Positions 11,116 to 21,860 are shown, numbered from the stretch's first letter. The stretch is 64,000 bases of DNA from Tritrichomonas musculus (GCA_039105265.1 JAPFFF010000050.1:62001-126000), one strand, 5' to 3'. The notes: generated by a model not told the origin, from the sequence alone. Made by a program: numbers and translations.

Positions 11116-11428
11116 TTACAAATCTTCTCGTATCAGTAAATCTGGAATAGGAAAATTTGCCGAAATCGGCTTGAAATCTTGGTTGCTTCTCGATTGAAAT
11201 TCTTCTATTGCTGATTTTCCTCCTGATATTAAAATGATCTGCTCTTCTATGAGATAGCTGCAATGAATTTAACCAATGCCTTTCTATTTAATACAGTAAA
11301 GGGGATCTTGTGTTAAGTTAGAATTATTTTTAATTCCAATTATTTTATCAATCAAGTGAGATTCTGTTTTTACCTCATTCAGATTAAATAATAAACGGCC
11401 ACCTTTTGAAAATTTTTTTGTTTTCAAA
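11116..11428 (-). pseudogene. Short decayed coding remnant, family unknown
   Basis: The minus strand carries protein-like pieces: FSKGGRLLFNLNEVKTESHL near the upstream side, and ILISGGKSAIEEFQ and FPIPDLLIREDL near the downstream side, the last ending in a stop at 11116. They are out of frame with each other. The remnant lies in the same orientation as the broken locus at 9.85-10.98 kb and may have decayed along with it. No domain was identified. Confidence 0.35.
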
Positions 11429-11543
11429 TCTCAAATATTTTTTCAACCAATAGTTATACAAATAAAAAAAATATGTTTTTAATTAAAAATAAAAATATAT
11501 ATTAAAAAAATTAAATTTTTTATTATATTAATTATTATGGCCT

Positions 11544-14500
11544 TTATTCTTCATCTGAAATTTGACCAAGAGTATCAAAACTTGAGCTATTTCGTCGGTT
11601 TCGTCTTTTCTTCTTAACACAAACTACAACAACGATAATAACGATAATAATAATGACAACGACAACACCAATTATTACAAAGAAAATTAGTTTCTTATTT
11701 TTACTGACATCTTCTTTTTCAGTGTCCTCAACATATTCGCTTGGAATGAAATCTGAAAGTGAATCATCGATTTCAAGGGAGTTTTCCTTAAGTTCAATGT
11801 CAATGATTTCATTGGTAATGTTGTTTATGTTTCGTTCAATTAATTTAATGTCAATATAAATGCATTCATCTTCATCGTCAATTCGAATTTGTGTTTCATC
11901 TGATGTCGGCTTTATTCCAAGTGATTTCTTGAATTCTTCATATTTGTTATTCATGTAATTATTAGAGAAAGGAACATTATTTTTCAATGAATCTTTTAGG
12001 CAAAACATTCGATAAGCATCTTTCAAATTGTGAGGTTTTCTTGAAGCAGATGGAGTAACAACAGGTGTTGGTTCTTCTTCTGTTTCATTCTTTTCTTTTT
12101 CGTTAATTATGATGCTGCTTTTCGGTATGTTGTCATATGGGAAAACATCTTCAATAATAAGTTTGAATGTTGATTTTGATGAATATGAACGAATATGTTC
12201 AAATGGTCCATCAAATAATTTATAATATGAGTAACTTTTACCTTTGGATGCTTTGATGAATGATGAATATTGTCCTCTTCCGGTTGTGTTGATTCCTTCT
12301 TTGTTTGGGAATCTTATCAATTGATAATCACCTTCATCTGCTTCATATCTTATCACGCAATTTGATGATGAATTATCTTGACAAACGCAGAAAATTTCTA
12401 CTTCTTTATCTTCTTTACTTTCTTCATCATCTTCATAATTGATAGGAATTGTGAACTTTGCTTCTTTATTTACAATTTTGGCTTCGATTCCTTTACTTGG
12501 AATGTACAGTGAGGTTACTTCTTCTCTGTTACAAGCGACATAAAATTCATATTCATTCTTTCCGTTTCGTTTGGCACAATTTTCAATGCGAGTTAAATCA
12601 TACTTGATTGAAAGCTGACCTTCTTCTATGTATGCATGAGAGTGTATAAAGGTGACTGTTTCCTGATAATCCGTATAACCGGTATTAGTAAAGCCAACAA
12701 TCTTTGTATTATTATCAATATCCATTGAATCATCAAAAATTGATGCATTAGCATCATTAAAAATATGATATTTGCCGTTGTAAGTTTTTACCAGAAATCC
12801 AACAGATGAAGGCCTATACTTATTAAAAGTGTATTTTTTCTCTTCTTTTCCAATCTCTAGGTCATTAATATCAATGAAATCACAAACAAGGTATTCAAAT
12901 TTAAAATTATATGTGTTTTGCAGCCTCCTGAATGGAACATACAATTCTTCATTTCTACAATAAAAGTAATAAATATCATTCCATAACTTTTTACCATCTT
13001 CAGCTATAATGAAAACATCTGATGGAACTTTTAGGACGATGTAACTATCTTTAATTTGAAAAGTTGTACTACTCAATTTCAAAGCTGCATAATTACTTGA
13101 CGAACTAGTTCTAACTTCAATTTCTCCTTTCATATTAAGATCAGTAGAAGTTGCAGGAACCAAAACATATTTTTTATTCTTCGTACTTGGCTTAAATACA
13201 ACAGGAAGATCATCTACCTCGTTGTCAGCAAGGAATTCCAAAGAGAAATATTCTTCACCATCACGATAGAATTCAAGGAAAAGATGTCTGTTTTCAAAGT
13301 CAGCTCGTGTAAATTGAAATGTAACATTATAGACTTCATTCGGATCATCAATATACCACAGAGCATCAACATTCAAAACAGTATTTTCATCTGTGCTGGC
13401 AAGAAATCTAGGTTTTCCATGCAGTGGATCTGAACTTCCGCCATAACTTCTCCCGTTGACATATCCTGCACCAATAAATAATCTTTCTTCTTTACCATTT
13501 CGATAAGAAATTACTGTAAAGTTAAGAAAGGCATGAACGGGATTTCCATAAAAGTCATTAAAGGTCAATTGATAATAGCCATCACGAAGGCCATCATTAT
13601 AATGAAAGACCCCAAATTGTGGATCAGCATAATTACTTACTTCTGGACAAAATTCAGCTTTGGTATCAATTCCAACAATTAACTCATCTTCTTTCAAAAG
13701 TATATAGTCCATATGATGATTCAATGAAAAATATGGAAGATGATTTCCCTCGAATTTAAATTGCTGATAATCTTGAATTTTGAAAACTTTCCAAATATTC
13801 ATGCCAAACGTTAAATCAGGAAAAGTAAAATTATATCTTGTAGGACCTTTTTTATTACTTGCAAAATCATAATTATTCTTCACAAAATCTGAAGCATATA
13901 TCAAACTTGACTTGCCTTCTTTGACACTTTCATCATAATGAAATGAATAATATGATGTTGTTATTTCAATGCTACTTGATTTAACAAAGTAGTATGAATT
14001 AATGGAATCCGGTACAGTTGTAAATTTTTTAAATGGCAAAGACCAAGTAAACGTATCTCCGTTATAGAAAACATCCAACTCTAATTGATATAATTTGGGA
14101 TCATTTTCTTTGACTGCTTTAATATTATCGTATTCAATGAAATTATAATTTTTTTTAAGAGAAGGAGTAGAATCAAAAAATAACCCTTCCTTGAATTTGT
14201 CGAAAAAACGAAGACGATATGTGCCTGTAGTTGTTTTTGTCAATGAAGCTTCTGATTGTTGATCTTTAATGATGATTTGCTCTTGGCCATTGTTACCTTT
14301 AATAGTAATGTTATCAATCTTGTAAAACATCTTTGAGGAGCAACTTATTTCTCCAATCATTCCGGGTGGATTCAACACTTGAATATCGCTAACAAAATAA
14401 TATTTTACTGGAAGAGATAATCCACTCTCAAATGTTGATTTCATTTCACCAAATGAAATGTCAATCGAATAATAAAGTCTAAGTTCTGTCGTCACTCTGA

Positions 14501-15458
14501 ATTCCAAATTGTGAGGAACATATGAGTTATTGGTCACGGCTATTGTTTCTGGATATGCAACTATATCTAAGTTCCATTTGGTGTCTTTTGTAATATAGTT
14601 GGTGATCTCAATCGTTTTACTGCCAGTGATATGATAACTCTTCGTCAAACCAATCGTTTCTTCAATGTCTCCAAACGGACGATCACTTATTATGCCTTCT
14701 GACTTGATTAAACAACTTATGTTGAATTCAATTCCTTTGAATATAAAGTTCATGCTCATTTCTTCAACTGGAATTGGCGGAATATCAAAAAGTTTAAGAT
14801 CATTTAAATTTTCAAATGACCCTTTGTTGAGTTCAATTATACTGGATAAAGTACCATCAATGCCAAATATACCTTTAATGTAAACATCTGAAAACGTTTT
14901 GAATGTAACTGTAAGATCAATTGAAAAAGTTCCTCTAAAACCAATACTTGCTCTCGACGTTGATTCATTAATAGGATGAAGAATTGGATATTGCGAATAT
15001 TGTTCCCAATTGATACTTAATTTTGGTGAATATTCTTTCGTGCTTTTTCGATGATATTTGAAATTCGTCATTAGTTCAAAAATTGGAACTTCTTTGATTG
15101 AATAAATATTGATTTGTGCATCTTCATAAATAGTCGTCGAAACTCGATAAAATTTTTGATTTGAAGGATCAACAAATACAAAATCATCATCAAGATTAAA
15201 ATATTTTCGTTTAGCAAGTGCAAGATAATTATCTTCAATGGCAAAACCTTTAATATCATTAGTTTTTGGTGTTACGAGTGTTTTTTTAAGTTTAAAATCA
15301 ACATTTTTGAACGAATAATCTCCTGGATTTGCTTTATCAACTCTTTCAATTTTTGGAATTTTTACTTTTGAAACCTCTTGAGCTTTTTTAGCGATGTTAG
15401 ATAGATGAATTGGAATCTCTTGCCTTGAAATTATGAAAAATAAGAAAGCAACGAGCAT
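11544..15458 (-). CDS. Predicted type I surface membrane protein, 1304 aa
   Basis: Large protein with an N-terminal signal-peptide-like segment (MLVAFLFFIISRQEIP), a ~1230-residue beta-rich, Tyr/Phe/Asn-rich ectodomain with scattered cysteines, an acidic juxtamembrane stretch (EDTEKEDVSKNKK), one very hydrophobic Val/Ile transmembrane helix, and a ~20-residue cytoplasmic tail (KKKRRNRRNSSSFDTLGQIS). The basic stop-transfer sequence sets the topology as outside-in, type I. The ATG at 15458 is preferred because it puts the hydrophobic core at the extreme N-terminus; the codons just upstream in frame are TTG. I recognise no named domain; repetitive beta-sandwich modules are plausible. Likely at the cell surface or endomembranes; ligand unknown. 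Confidence 0.8.
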   Translation of the reverse strand: MLVAFLFFIISRQEIPIHLSNIAKKAQEVSKVKIPKIERVDKANPGDYSFKNVDFKLKKTLVTPKTNDIKGFAIEDNYLALAKRKYFNLDDDFVFVDPSNQKFYRVSTTIYEDAQINIYSIKEVPIFELMTNFKYHRKSTKEYSPKLSINWEQYSQYPILHPINESTSRASIGFRGTFSIDLTVTFKTFSDVYIKGIFGIDGTLSSIIELNKGSFENLNDLKLFDIPPIPVEEMSMNFIFKGIEFNISCLIKSEGIISDRPFGDIEETIGLTKSYHITGSKTIEITNYITKDTKWNLDIVAYPETIAVTNNSYVPHNLEFRVTTELRLYYSIDISFGEMKSTFESGLSLPVKYYFVSDIQVLNPPGMIGEISCSSKMFYKIDNITIKGNNGQEQIIIKDQQSEASLTKTTTGTYRLRFFDKFKEGLFFDSTPSLKKNYNFIEYDNIKAVKENDPKLYQLELDVFYNGDTFTWSLPFKKFTTVPDSINSYYFVKSSSIEITTSYYSFHYDESVKEGKSSLIYASDFVKNNYDFASNKKGPTRYNFTFPDLTFGMNIWKVFKIQDYQQFKFEGNHLPYFSLNHHMDYILLKEDELIVGIDTKAEFCPEVSNYADPQFGVFHYNDGLRDGYYQLTFNDFYGNPVHAFLNFTVISYRNGKEERLFIGAGYVNGRSYGGSSDPLHGKPRFLASTDENTVLNVDALWYIDDPNEVYNVTFQFTRADFENRHLFLEFYRDGEEYFSLEFLADNEVDDLPVVFKPSTKNKKYVLVPATSTDLNMKGEIEVRTSSSSNYAALKLSSTTFQIKDSYIVLKVPSDVFIIAEDGKKLWNDIYYFYCRNEELYVPFRRLQNTYNFKFEYLVCDFIDINDLEIGKEEKKYTFNKYRPSSVGFLVKTYNGKYHIFNDANASIFDDSMDIDNNTKIVGFTNTGYTDYQETVTFIHSHAYIEEGQLSIKYDLTRIENCAKRNGKNEYEFYVACNREEVTSLYIPSKGIEAKIVNKEAKFTIPINYEDDEESKEDKEVEIFCVCQDNSSSNCVIRYEADEGDYQLIRFPNKEGINTTGRGQYSSFIKASKGKSYSYYKLFDGPFEHIRSYSSKSTFKLIIEDVFPYDNIPKSSIIINEKEKNETEEEPTPVVTPSASRKPHNLKDAYRMFCLKDSLKNNVPFSNNYMNNKYEEFKKSLGIKPTSDETQIRIDDEDECIYIDIKLIERNINNITNEIIDIELKENSLEIDDSLSDFIPSEYVEDTEKEDVSKNKKLIFFVIIGVVVVIIIIVIIVVVVCVKKKRRNRRNSSSFDTLGQISDEE

Positions 15459-15628
15459 GATCAACAAATAATAAAATGGTTCAGATTGGAATTTTTTGAA
15501 TCAAAAGATAATTATTTGAATATGAACCCCTTTTGAATAGATTGAAATTTCTATATGAAATTAACTTTTTTATCTCTTTTTTTTAAATTTACAAATGAAA
15601 GATAATTCTTTATGAATTTATCTTCTGA

Positions 15629-15661
<33 letters not shown>

Positions 15662-16213
15662 TTTATTTTATTTTATTTTTGAAAATTGAAAATCGCACAC
15701 AAAAAAACGATGCTTTTCAATTTCCTAAAAAACAAAATTTTTTCTTTTTAACTGTTCCTCTTCATTTTTTTAATATTATATAAAGTATATATAGATTATA
15801 TATGTGTGGTATAATAAAGAAAATTTTTTCATGATATTAACTATTTTTATAAGATCAATGATAATATTTTATGATTTTTCTCTTATTTTTTTTTCTTACT
15901 TTTTTCGAAGTTGAAACTTTTTTTAGTTTGAAGGAAAATATTATCAAATTCAAAAAGTTTGATATGTAAAATGAAAAGATTTTATAAATTTAAAACCAAT
16001 ACTCCAATTTATTTTATTACAAAATGATAAAGATATGGAACTAATTTGCATCCAAAAAAAGATTATGATGACCATATTTGTTATCAAGTAACCTATATGA
16101 AAGTTCAATTGGCTATTTAATATCTGATAAACTGGATTTTTATAAAAAAATTTATCATTAAATTCTATAGAACATTGGGTTTTCCAAAAATTTTGTTATT
16201 TATTCAATGAGAA
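15459..16213. other. Non-coding AT-rich spacer with T-run and ATTTT microsatellite
   Basis: No gene was seen. A long T-run (about 15631-15659) followed by short TTTTA repeats lies near 15.65 kb. The right boundary is the start of the inverted-repeat element. Confidence 0.5.
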
Positions 16214-16422
16214 AGTAGTTATATATTTGCAACGATTTTTGGACTTCGTTCAAAAACCGCGTCAAATATTTCCCATCCGTGACCCCAGCCCCGCTATGTC
16301 AGGTATGATCTTCCACTGGGCTTGTTCTCAGGATTCTTCTCAACGCTCTGCTAGGAAGGAGGCCCCGTATCGTTAATATCAAAAAAGCTATAGAAAAAGT
16401 TGTTAATTGTGTGGTTTACTTA
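16214..16422 (+). repeat. Left terminal inverted repeat of the 5.9-kb element
   Basis: About 209 bp matching the right end in inverse orientation. It is much more GC-rich than its surroundings in its middle (for example GACCCCAGCCCCGCTATGTC). Its inner edge includes CTATAGAAAAAGTT (16388-16401) and supplies the stop codon of the minus-strand gene next to it. Confidence 0.9.
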
Positions 16423-16971
16423 GAGGTATTCTTTCCAATCGTTTGCATGACATTCGATTGGATAGTAAATCCATTTGGTGTAAAATTCAATTCTGCTATT
16501 AACAGTAATGTGTATTGCTTCAATAAGCTCCTGGAATAGCTTTTGAACGTCTGTTTGATTCCAATTAATTGAAACTTGACCAAATATTTCAATATAACGT
16601 CCCAAAATTGAGAATAAAAGGGGAAAATTAGGATTTAATTGAAAAGTACAAATGTCCGTTGATATTTCAATCAATTTGTCTCTTTTTTCGATACATTTAT
16701 GCAATTCTCGATAATAAATTCTAGTAAATTCTTGCTTTGGAACACAAGATTCACCATTAGTACCAATATTGAATGGTGAATCTTGTGCAGTAACAATTTT
16801 ACATAAGCTGTAGTGTTCATAATCATCAATACTAAGATCTAAATCTTCAGGATGTGTATCAATATGGTCAGCAGTGATCTCGAAAGGGTAGTTCTCTGTA
16901 GGCTCTACGTTGGACTCGGAGATGGCGAACATAAGTAAAAATGATGTGGTGAGGTGAGCACGAAAAATCAT
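16420..16971 (-). CDS. Element-encoded secreted-like protein, 183 aa, unrecognised
   Basis: The only minus-strand gene of the inverted-repeat element; it ends inside the left terminal repeat. The N-terminus (MIFRAHLTTSFLLMFAISES) looks like a signal peptide, followed by an acidic region and then a mostly helical domain with four cysteines (SLCKIV, GESCV, HKCIE, DICTF) and a fifth near the end. A lumenal or secreted, disulfide-bonded protein is plausible. It diverges from the + strand gene at 17098 with a ~127-bp shared upstream region. Function unknown. Confidence 0.6.
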   Translation of the reverse strand: MIFRAHLTTSFLLMFAISESNVEPTENYPFEITADHIDTHPEDLDLSIDDYEHYSLCKIVTAQDSPFNIGTNGESCVPKQEFTRIYYRELHKCIEKRDKLIEISTDICTFQLNPNFPLLFSILGRYIEIFGQVSINWNQTDVQKLFQELIEAIHITVNSRIEFYTKWIYYPIECHANDWKEYL

Positions 16972-17085
16972 ATTTTTTATTTGGGTCCCTCATGGGGGTG
17001 CCCTAGGTGTTGCAGGGGTGCCCTCTAAGTTTTTGGGGTGGAGACCGTTTACCAAAATCTAATTTTTTCTCGTTAGGTCATCACA

Positions 17086-17091
17086 TCACTT
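17086..17091 (+). promoter_or_regulatory. Trichomonad initiator (TCACTT)
   Basis: Matches the TCAYTW initiator with the +1 A at 17088, 10 nt before the ATG at 17098. It implies that the element's + strand genes use host-type core promoters. Confidence 0.5.
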
Positions 17092-17097
17092 TTTTTC

Positions 17098-17508
17098 ATG
17101 TACAGCAGGAAGCAAGATAAGCAAAGTCTTAAGGTTTTCAGAAAGACAGTACGCAGCTTTATTTATGATACAACAAGGTTATTGGAATTAGCTGATTCAT
17201 TAAACGACGACATGAAAACAATCGAAAAACTGGAATCAGAAAATCGAAGGCTCACCGAACAAAACGGCTATATAAATTCTGAAATTGGGAAAAATCCAAT
17301 GTCCGATCTAAGATGGGAAATGATTGTTGAAAATGAGCTAAAAATTGATAAAAATCAAGATAAATTGGACGATTTGAAAAAAGAAGAAGAAAAAAAGAAA
17401 GTCCAATTGGAAACAAAAGCACAAGTATTGAATCAATTTGTCGATGAGTTACGAGATTGCTTCGTTGACCCACTAAATTTGGGGGAACCAGAATATTCAG
17501 ATGAATAA
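17098..17508 (+). CDS. Element-encoded coiled-coil protein, 136 aa
   Basis: Small, charged, helical protein. Heptad-like segments span about residues 40-60 and 75-115 (KLESENRRLTEQNG, KNQDKLDDLKKEEEKKKVQL). There is no membrane segment. It is the first + strand gene of the inverted-repeat element, with a TCACTT initiator 10 nt before its ATG and the next gene 46 bp downstream. A scaffold or oligomerising role is possible, but no family is recognised. Confidence 0.65.
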   Translation: MYSRKQDKQSLKVFRKTVRSFIYDTTRLLELADSLNDDMKTIEKLESENRRLTEQNGYINSEIGKNPMSDLRWEMIVENELKIDKNQDKLDDLKKEEEKKKVQLETKAQVLNQFVDELRDCFVDPLNLGEPEYSDE

Positions 17509-17554
17509 ACCATTTACTAGCTAAACTTTTTTGAATTATTTATTTGTTTAAAAA

Positions 17555-19756
17555 ATGACAAATCAAACTCTAAGTATATCATATGAATATCAAGGAATTT
17601 CGGTTACTTTTAAAGATCAAGATGCAAAGAAAGAATTTGAATTTTTAATTAGAATTTGTCAGGAAGTTGGAATTGATGAACCAAATATACAAACAATTCA
17701 TCAATATTTTACAGAAAATCCAAATACAATAGAGGAAACAAATGAATTAATTTTATATACTCATTTAATGATAGAAACGTTAGCTTTAAAAGAACTTCAT
17801 CTTGGTGATACTCTTGGATTAACATTAGATAATGTAAATGCCGAATATCAACAAAAAAGAGGAGATTTGATGAATTCGATAAAAGATATCAAAAAGAAAA
17901 AATCGGCTAAATTTGAGGAATTATTTATTAAATTTGATCGAAGTCATTATTTGCCAGTTGATCCAACAGATTATGATATATGTTTGAATTATAAAGAAAC
18001 AAGAGAATTGTATGAATTAGTTCAACACGCTTTTCATATGGACCCAGGAAGAAAGTTAGATCAAGCTTTCGATGCAACTTTTCAATTAGGGGATCTCTAT
18101 TATTATTCATTTAGTGGGAAACCTTACAATCCTCTTTATATGAGATTTTACAAAGCATTTATTCAACAATCTTGGGGCGAATTGAATAAACAGGTTTTAA
18201 TAAGTTTATTGAATTCTGACGCAATTTTTGAGGTTTGTGATGCGTTAAATTCAAAAATATCAAGAACAATAATATATGAAAATAAAGGAACAAATGAACA
18301 ACGTCAATTCCGATTCCTTCCGAAAGAAAGAATGGACATTCGAGCAGATGATTATATATCTTTAGCAGGAGCTGAACAAGACGGCGCAATGTATGTAATG
18401 AATAATCTTAAAGGAATTCTAACAGTTTTACAAAATTTGGAAAAAAATCATGAAAATGTTCGAACTTTATTCACAGTTGCATTAATAAAATATATTCATT
18501 TTGAAAATAATAACTGGTTTGATCCTTCAGTCTTTTCAAAATATTTGAATATTTTATTAACTGATTGTGAAAAGTTTAATGTAACCAATTATAATGACCT
18601 GGTTTATGGTGATAAATGGGATGAAACGAGAAACTTTATTTTGCAAAAAGTATTACTTTGGAATAACGAACAAGATCAATGGACATTTAAGGCACAACTC
18701 AGACAAAAAGTGATTCATTCAATGGCACGACAAAAAGATATCAAAGATCTTTGTGAGAAATTATTAATGGAAAAGTTAACATTAGAAAGCACGCCGATAT
18801 CACCTGATAACGTACAAGATCAAATGAAAATGTTGGAAGAAATAGTCGACAAGAAAGGGGTTGATATCGATGATAGATACACAACAATTTGTACCATGTT
18901 AATTCAAGAAATTGCGAAAATCAATCCAGAAAGAGGTGCAGCTTTAATGAAAGGAAGTACAGACGAAAGAAATGTTGCCTTATTACATTTGAATATTTGG
19001 TATGTTATCCAAGATTACATTCATGATACGACAACTCCAGAAGATACCCGAATAAAAAATTGTGTTGAGCAATTTAGACAATATCCATACTCGTCAAAAG
19101 CAATAGAAAATATAATGAATAGTTACAACAAAAATGATAAAAATCAAGCTTATCGTCGAATAATTGGTGAAACTGCATATAATTTGTGTTTAATGAAAGC
19201 ATATACTGGTGAAATAGGTTTTGATAATGTGATAGATTTATTACCACAAATGTTTTCAAATTTAGATAAAGACATAAAACAAGAGTTACAAACATGGTTA
19301 TCATCTGAACCCAATCTTGACCAGGATCAAACGTTATTTATGATTGCAAATGACAAGTTATGGGAAACTCAAGTATCAATGGAGGAATTGTATGCAAATA
19401 ACCCAAATATAATAAACATGATGCACAAACAATGGATTGCTGAAAAAACAAAAAAAAGAGAAAAAATTTGGTTAGATGAGGCAAAAGCTGAAGAACAAGA
19501 AATTCAAAATGAAGCAGAAAATCAAGAAATTTTAGAAGAAGGGGTTCAACCAATACAATTACCTGAACAAGAATTGAATCAAGGGTCAACGGATCAAGAA
19601 AGAGGAAATAACGATAATCAATGGGAAAGATTTTTAGCTCAAACAAGAATCGAACAAAGAGACACTTGGCAACGTTATTTACAGGTTCTTCAAGATGAAA
19701 ATCCATTTTTTAATAAAGACAATATTGAAATAAATCAATTTTATGAGTATAATTGA
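17555..19756 (+). CDS. Element-encoded large helical protein, 733 aa, unrecognised
   Basis: Mostly alpha-helical soluble protein with no cysteine-rich, zinc-finger, nucleotide-binding or DDE motifs that I can see. The C-terminal ~100 residues are Gln/Glu-rich and low complexity (AEEQEIQNEAENQEILEEGV). It overlaps the next gene by 14 bp in a different frame, unusual for trichomonad host genes and typical of compact mobile or virus-like elements. Length and abundance of helices would suit a structural or scaffold role, but this is inference. It does not look like a double-jelly-roll capsid, which would be beta-rich. Confidence 0.65.
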   Translation: MTNQTLSISYEYQGISVTFKDQDAKKEFEFLIRICQEVGIDEPNIQTIHQYFTENPNTIEETNELILYTHLMIETLALKELHLGDTLGLTLDNVNAEYQQKRGDLMNSIKDIKKKKSAKFEELFIKFDRSHYLPVDPTDYDICLNYKETRELYELVQHAFHMDPGRKLDQAFDATFQLGDLYYYSFSGKPYNPLYMRFYKAFIQQSWGELNKQVLISLLNSDAIFEVCDALNSKISRTIIYENKGTNEQRQFRFLPKERMDIRADDYISLAGAEQDGAMYVMNNLKGILTVLQNLEKNHENVRTLFTVALIKYIHFENNNWFDPSVFSKYLNILLTDCEKFNVTNYNDLVYGDKWDETRNFILQKVLLWNNEQDQWTFKAQLRQKVIHSMARQKDIKDLCEKLLMEKLTLESTPISPDNVQDQMKMLEEIVDKKGVDIDDRYTTICTMLIQEIAKINPERGAALMKGSTDERNVALLHLNIWYVIQDYIHDTTTPEDTRIKNCVEQFRQYPYSSKAIENIMNSYNKNDKNQAYRRIIGETAYNLCLMKAYTGEIGFDNVIDLLPQMFSNLDKDIKQELQTWLSSEPNLDQDQTLFMIANDKLWETQVSMEELYANNPNIINMMHKQWIAEKTKKREKIWLDEAKAEEQEIQNEAENQEILEEGVQPIQLPEQELNQGSTDQERGNNDNQWERFLAQTRIEQRDTWQRYLQVLQDENPFFNKDNIEINQFYEYN

Positions 19757-21425
19757 TAGAGAATTTCATAATATAAATATGAATTCAATAAAACAACCAA
19801 GTGAAATAACCGCACAATTAACAAAAGCTTATCCAGAAATGTATTGGATAATAATGATTGAATATATGAGAGCTTATTTAAAATGGTCATTAGGAACAAA
19901 TGATCAAATAACAGATCAGGAATCAGTAGATGAATTGAATGGAAGAGGTTTTACAGAGCAATCAGAAAGATCAGTAAATCAGATGAGAAATGAATGGAAT
20001 GGACAATTGAATGATTTGAAAGGGAAACTAGGAAAACTTTGGGAGATAGGATCTCAACATGAAAACTTAGGACCGGATAAAGATAGTTGGATAAATCAAA
20101 TGGTTTATCAAGAATATCCAACAAAAAATGCATTAAGAGAATTTATTGATACAAAGACATTTCAAAATGAATTCTATCATGATTTTCAAGAATATGGAAA
20201 TAAAACTTATGCAGAAATTCGAAGAGTTTTGGGAGCATTCAATTTTTCAGAGAAATATATTCAAGAATTAGCTCATCAATATTGGACAAATGATGATGAA
20301 TTTAATGATCGAAATACTCGTAGTAGAAGAGATAAAATGGAAAACAAATTCAATAAAGAAGGTGGTGTGAAATCGCAAATTCAAAATGAGTTCAGAAGGT
20401 GGAGTACAATTAAAAATAATCGAATGGAAACAATAACTATAACAATTGAAAATCTAGTAAGAGCTGAAAGAATAAATCAAAATGATATGAATTCAGAAAG
20501 AACAAGATTAATTGAAAATTATGTAAATGGTGATAATTTGAGAAATGAACAGAAAGGTGAAGAATTACAAAATATTAAAGAGGAATCACAAGATTATTTA
20601 GATCATCATAACGAACAAGCAATAACTCAAAGAATTCGACAATTGTATGATAATAATGGTATTGTATCAACAGACGAAGAAATTAGAACAAAATATGCAG
20701 AATATCTATCAAGTCAAAATAAAGACAGTTATTTATCTGAGTTAGGTAGAGAATTACTGCAAAGGCGAAATTCAGCAGTTACAAATTGGATTCAGAGATT
20801 CAATAATGAAATTGGAACAAAGATTGAAAATATTAATTTTATTCATGGAATTGTATCAAGTGTTGAAAAAGTGAATCTAACCGCTGTCAAACAAAGTTTT
20901 ATTAATCAAGTTCAATCAACTCCTCAAAATGGTGAAAATCTATTTAATGAACTGAAAAATGATATGGAAAGACGAGAAGCAAATGCAAAAGATCAACAAA
21001 TAAATCATTATGGAACTCAAATTCATCGATTAATATCAAATTCTGGTCGACCATTTACGGTTGAGGGAATTCGTGATACAGAGGTGAAACCGATTTTAGA
21101 TATTGAAAATATTCAGGAGAGAGATAGAAAATTCAATGAATGGGTAAGAAATTGGGAAACAAAAGAACAATTAATTCAAACAAAAATTCAGAATTTGGAA
21201 AGAATTTATGTACAAAAATATCAAATAACAAATAAAGAAATTGATTCAGCATCAATTCTTCAACATATATTGAACAAAGTGGCAACAACTTACAATCAAG
21301 ATACAGTTTTATCAAATATCAATGAAAAAATTGAATCAAAGACAGAAATTGTGAAAACCCTGAAAAAACGTTTAGAATTATATAGTTTAGAGGATTCATT
21401 TCGAGAAGCATACGGTCAAGAATAA
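19743..21425 (+). CDS. Element-encoded helical Gln/Asn-rich protein, 560 aa
   Basis: Helical, strongly charged protein rich in Asn, Gln, Glu and Arg, with no membrane span and no recognised catalytic motif. Segments such as YLSELGRELLQRRNSAVTNW and KTEIVKTLKKRLELY look like long helices. Its composition and style match the upstream 733-residue protein, with which it overlaps by 14 bp; the two may be co-transcribed or be parts of one assembly. No family is recognised. Confidence 0.55.
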   Translation: MSIIDREFHNINMNSIKQPSEITAQLTKAYPEMYWIIMIEYMRAYLKWSLGTNDQITDQESVDELNGRGFTEQSERSVNQMRNEWNGQLNDLKGKLGKLWEIGSQHENLGPDKDSWINQMVYQEYPTKNALREFIDTKTFQNEFYHDFQEYGNKTYAEIRRVLGAFNFSEKYIQELAHQYWTNDDEFNDRNTRSRRDKMENKFNKEGGVKSQIQNEFRRWSTIKNNRMETITITIENLVRAERINQNDMNSERTRLIENYVNGDNLRNEQKGEELQNIKEESQDYLDHHNEQAITQRIRQLYDNNGIVSTDEEIRTKYAEYLSSQNKDSYLSELGRELLQRRNSAVTNWIQRFNNEIGTKIENINFIHGIVSSVEKVNLTAVKQSFINQVQSTPQNGENLFNELKNDMERREANAKDQQINHYGTQIHRLISNSGRPFTVEGIRDTEVKPILDIENIQERDRKFNEWVRNWETKEQLIQTKIQNLERIYVQKYQITNKEIDSASILQHILNKVATTYNQDTVLSNINEKIESKTEIVKTLKKRLELYSLEDSFREAYGQE

Positions 21426-21560
21426 ACACAGGCGAAATGGAATGATATTATTATAGAACATTCAAATCTCCCAATTGATCAACAAATTAATGCAATAAAA
21501 GCTCATATTCAACAAAAAAATAGAGAAACAGGAAATCTTATACAAAATGTTAATAATAAA

Positions 21561-21860
21561 TTGACTGAGTGTTTTCAATCAGCATTTCCAGATTTCGATA
21601 ATTCGTATATTAATGAAAAAGTAATTGAATTGTTATTCCGATCTTATCCTGAAGTTAACCGAAATTATTCACAATTAGAAGCAAAATTACAATCGTTATT
21701 ACCTCAATTTAAGAAAATGGGAGAATTATTTAGAAAATGGAATTCTCAAAATATAAGTAATATCTATTTAGGAATGAAAACATTTCAAGATGCGGGTCAT
21801 GAAGTTCCACGTTTATTTGAATTAGCTGACGACAAAAAAGATCCTGATTGGAAGCCATAA
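21561..21860 (+). CDS. Short element-encoded helical ORF, 99 aa
   Basis: Helical sequence (for example NYSQLEAKLQSLLPQFKKMG) of the same character as the gene before it, ending about 50 bp before the right terminal repeat of the element. It has no initiator of its own that I can see, so independent expression is doubtful. Confidence 0.35.
   Translation: MTECFQSAFPDFDNSYINEKVIELLFRSYPEVNRNYSQLEAKLQSLLPQFKKMGELFRKWNSQNISNIYLGMKTFQDAGHEVPRLFELADDKKDPDWKP

Noticed and set aside
17555-19756. 733-residue protein considered as a major capsid protein
   Set aside because: The sequence is helical with a Gln/Glu-rich tail, whereas the double jelly-roll capsid fold is beta-rich; no supporting motif seen.
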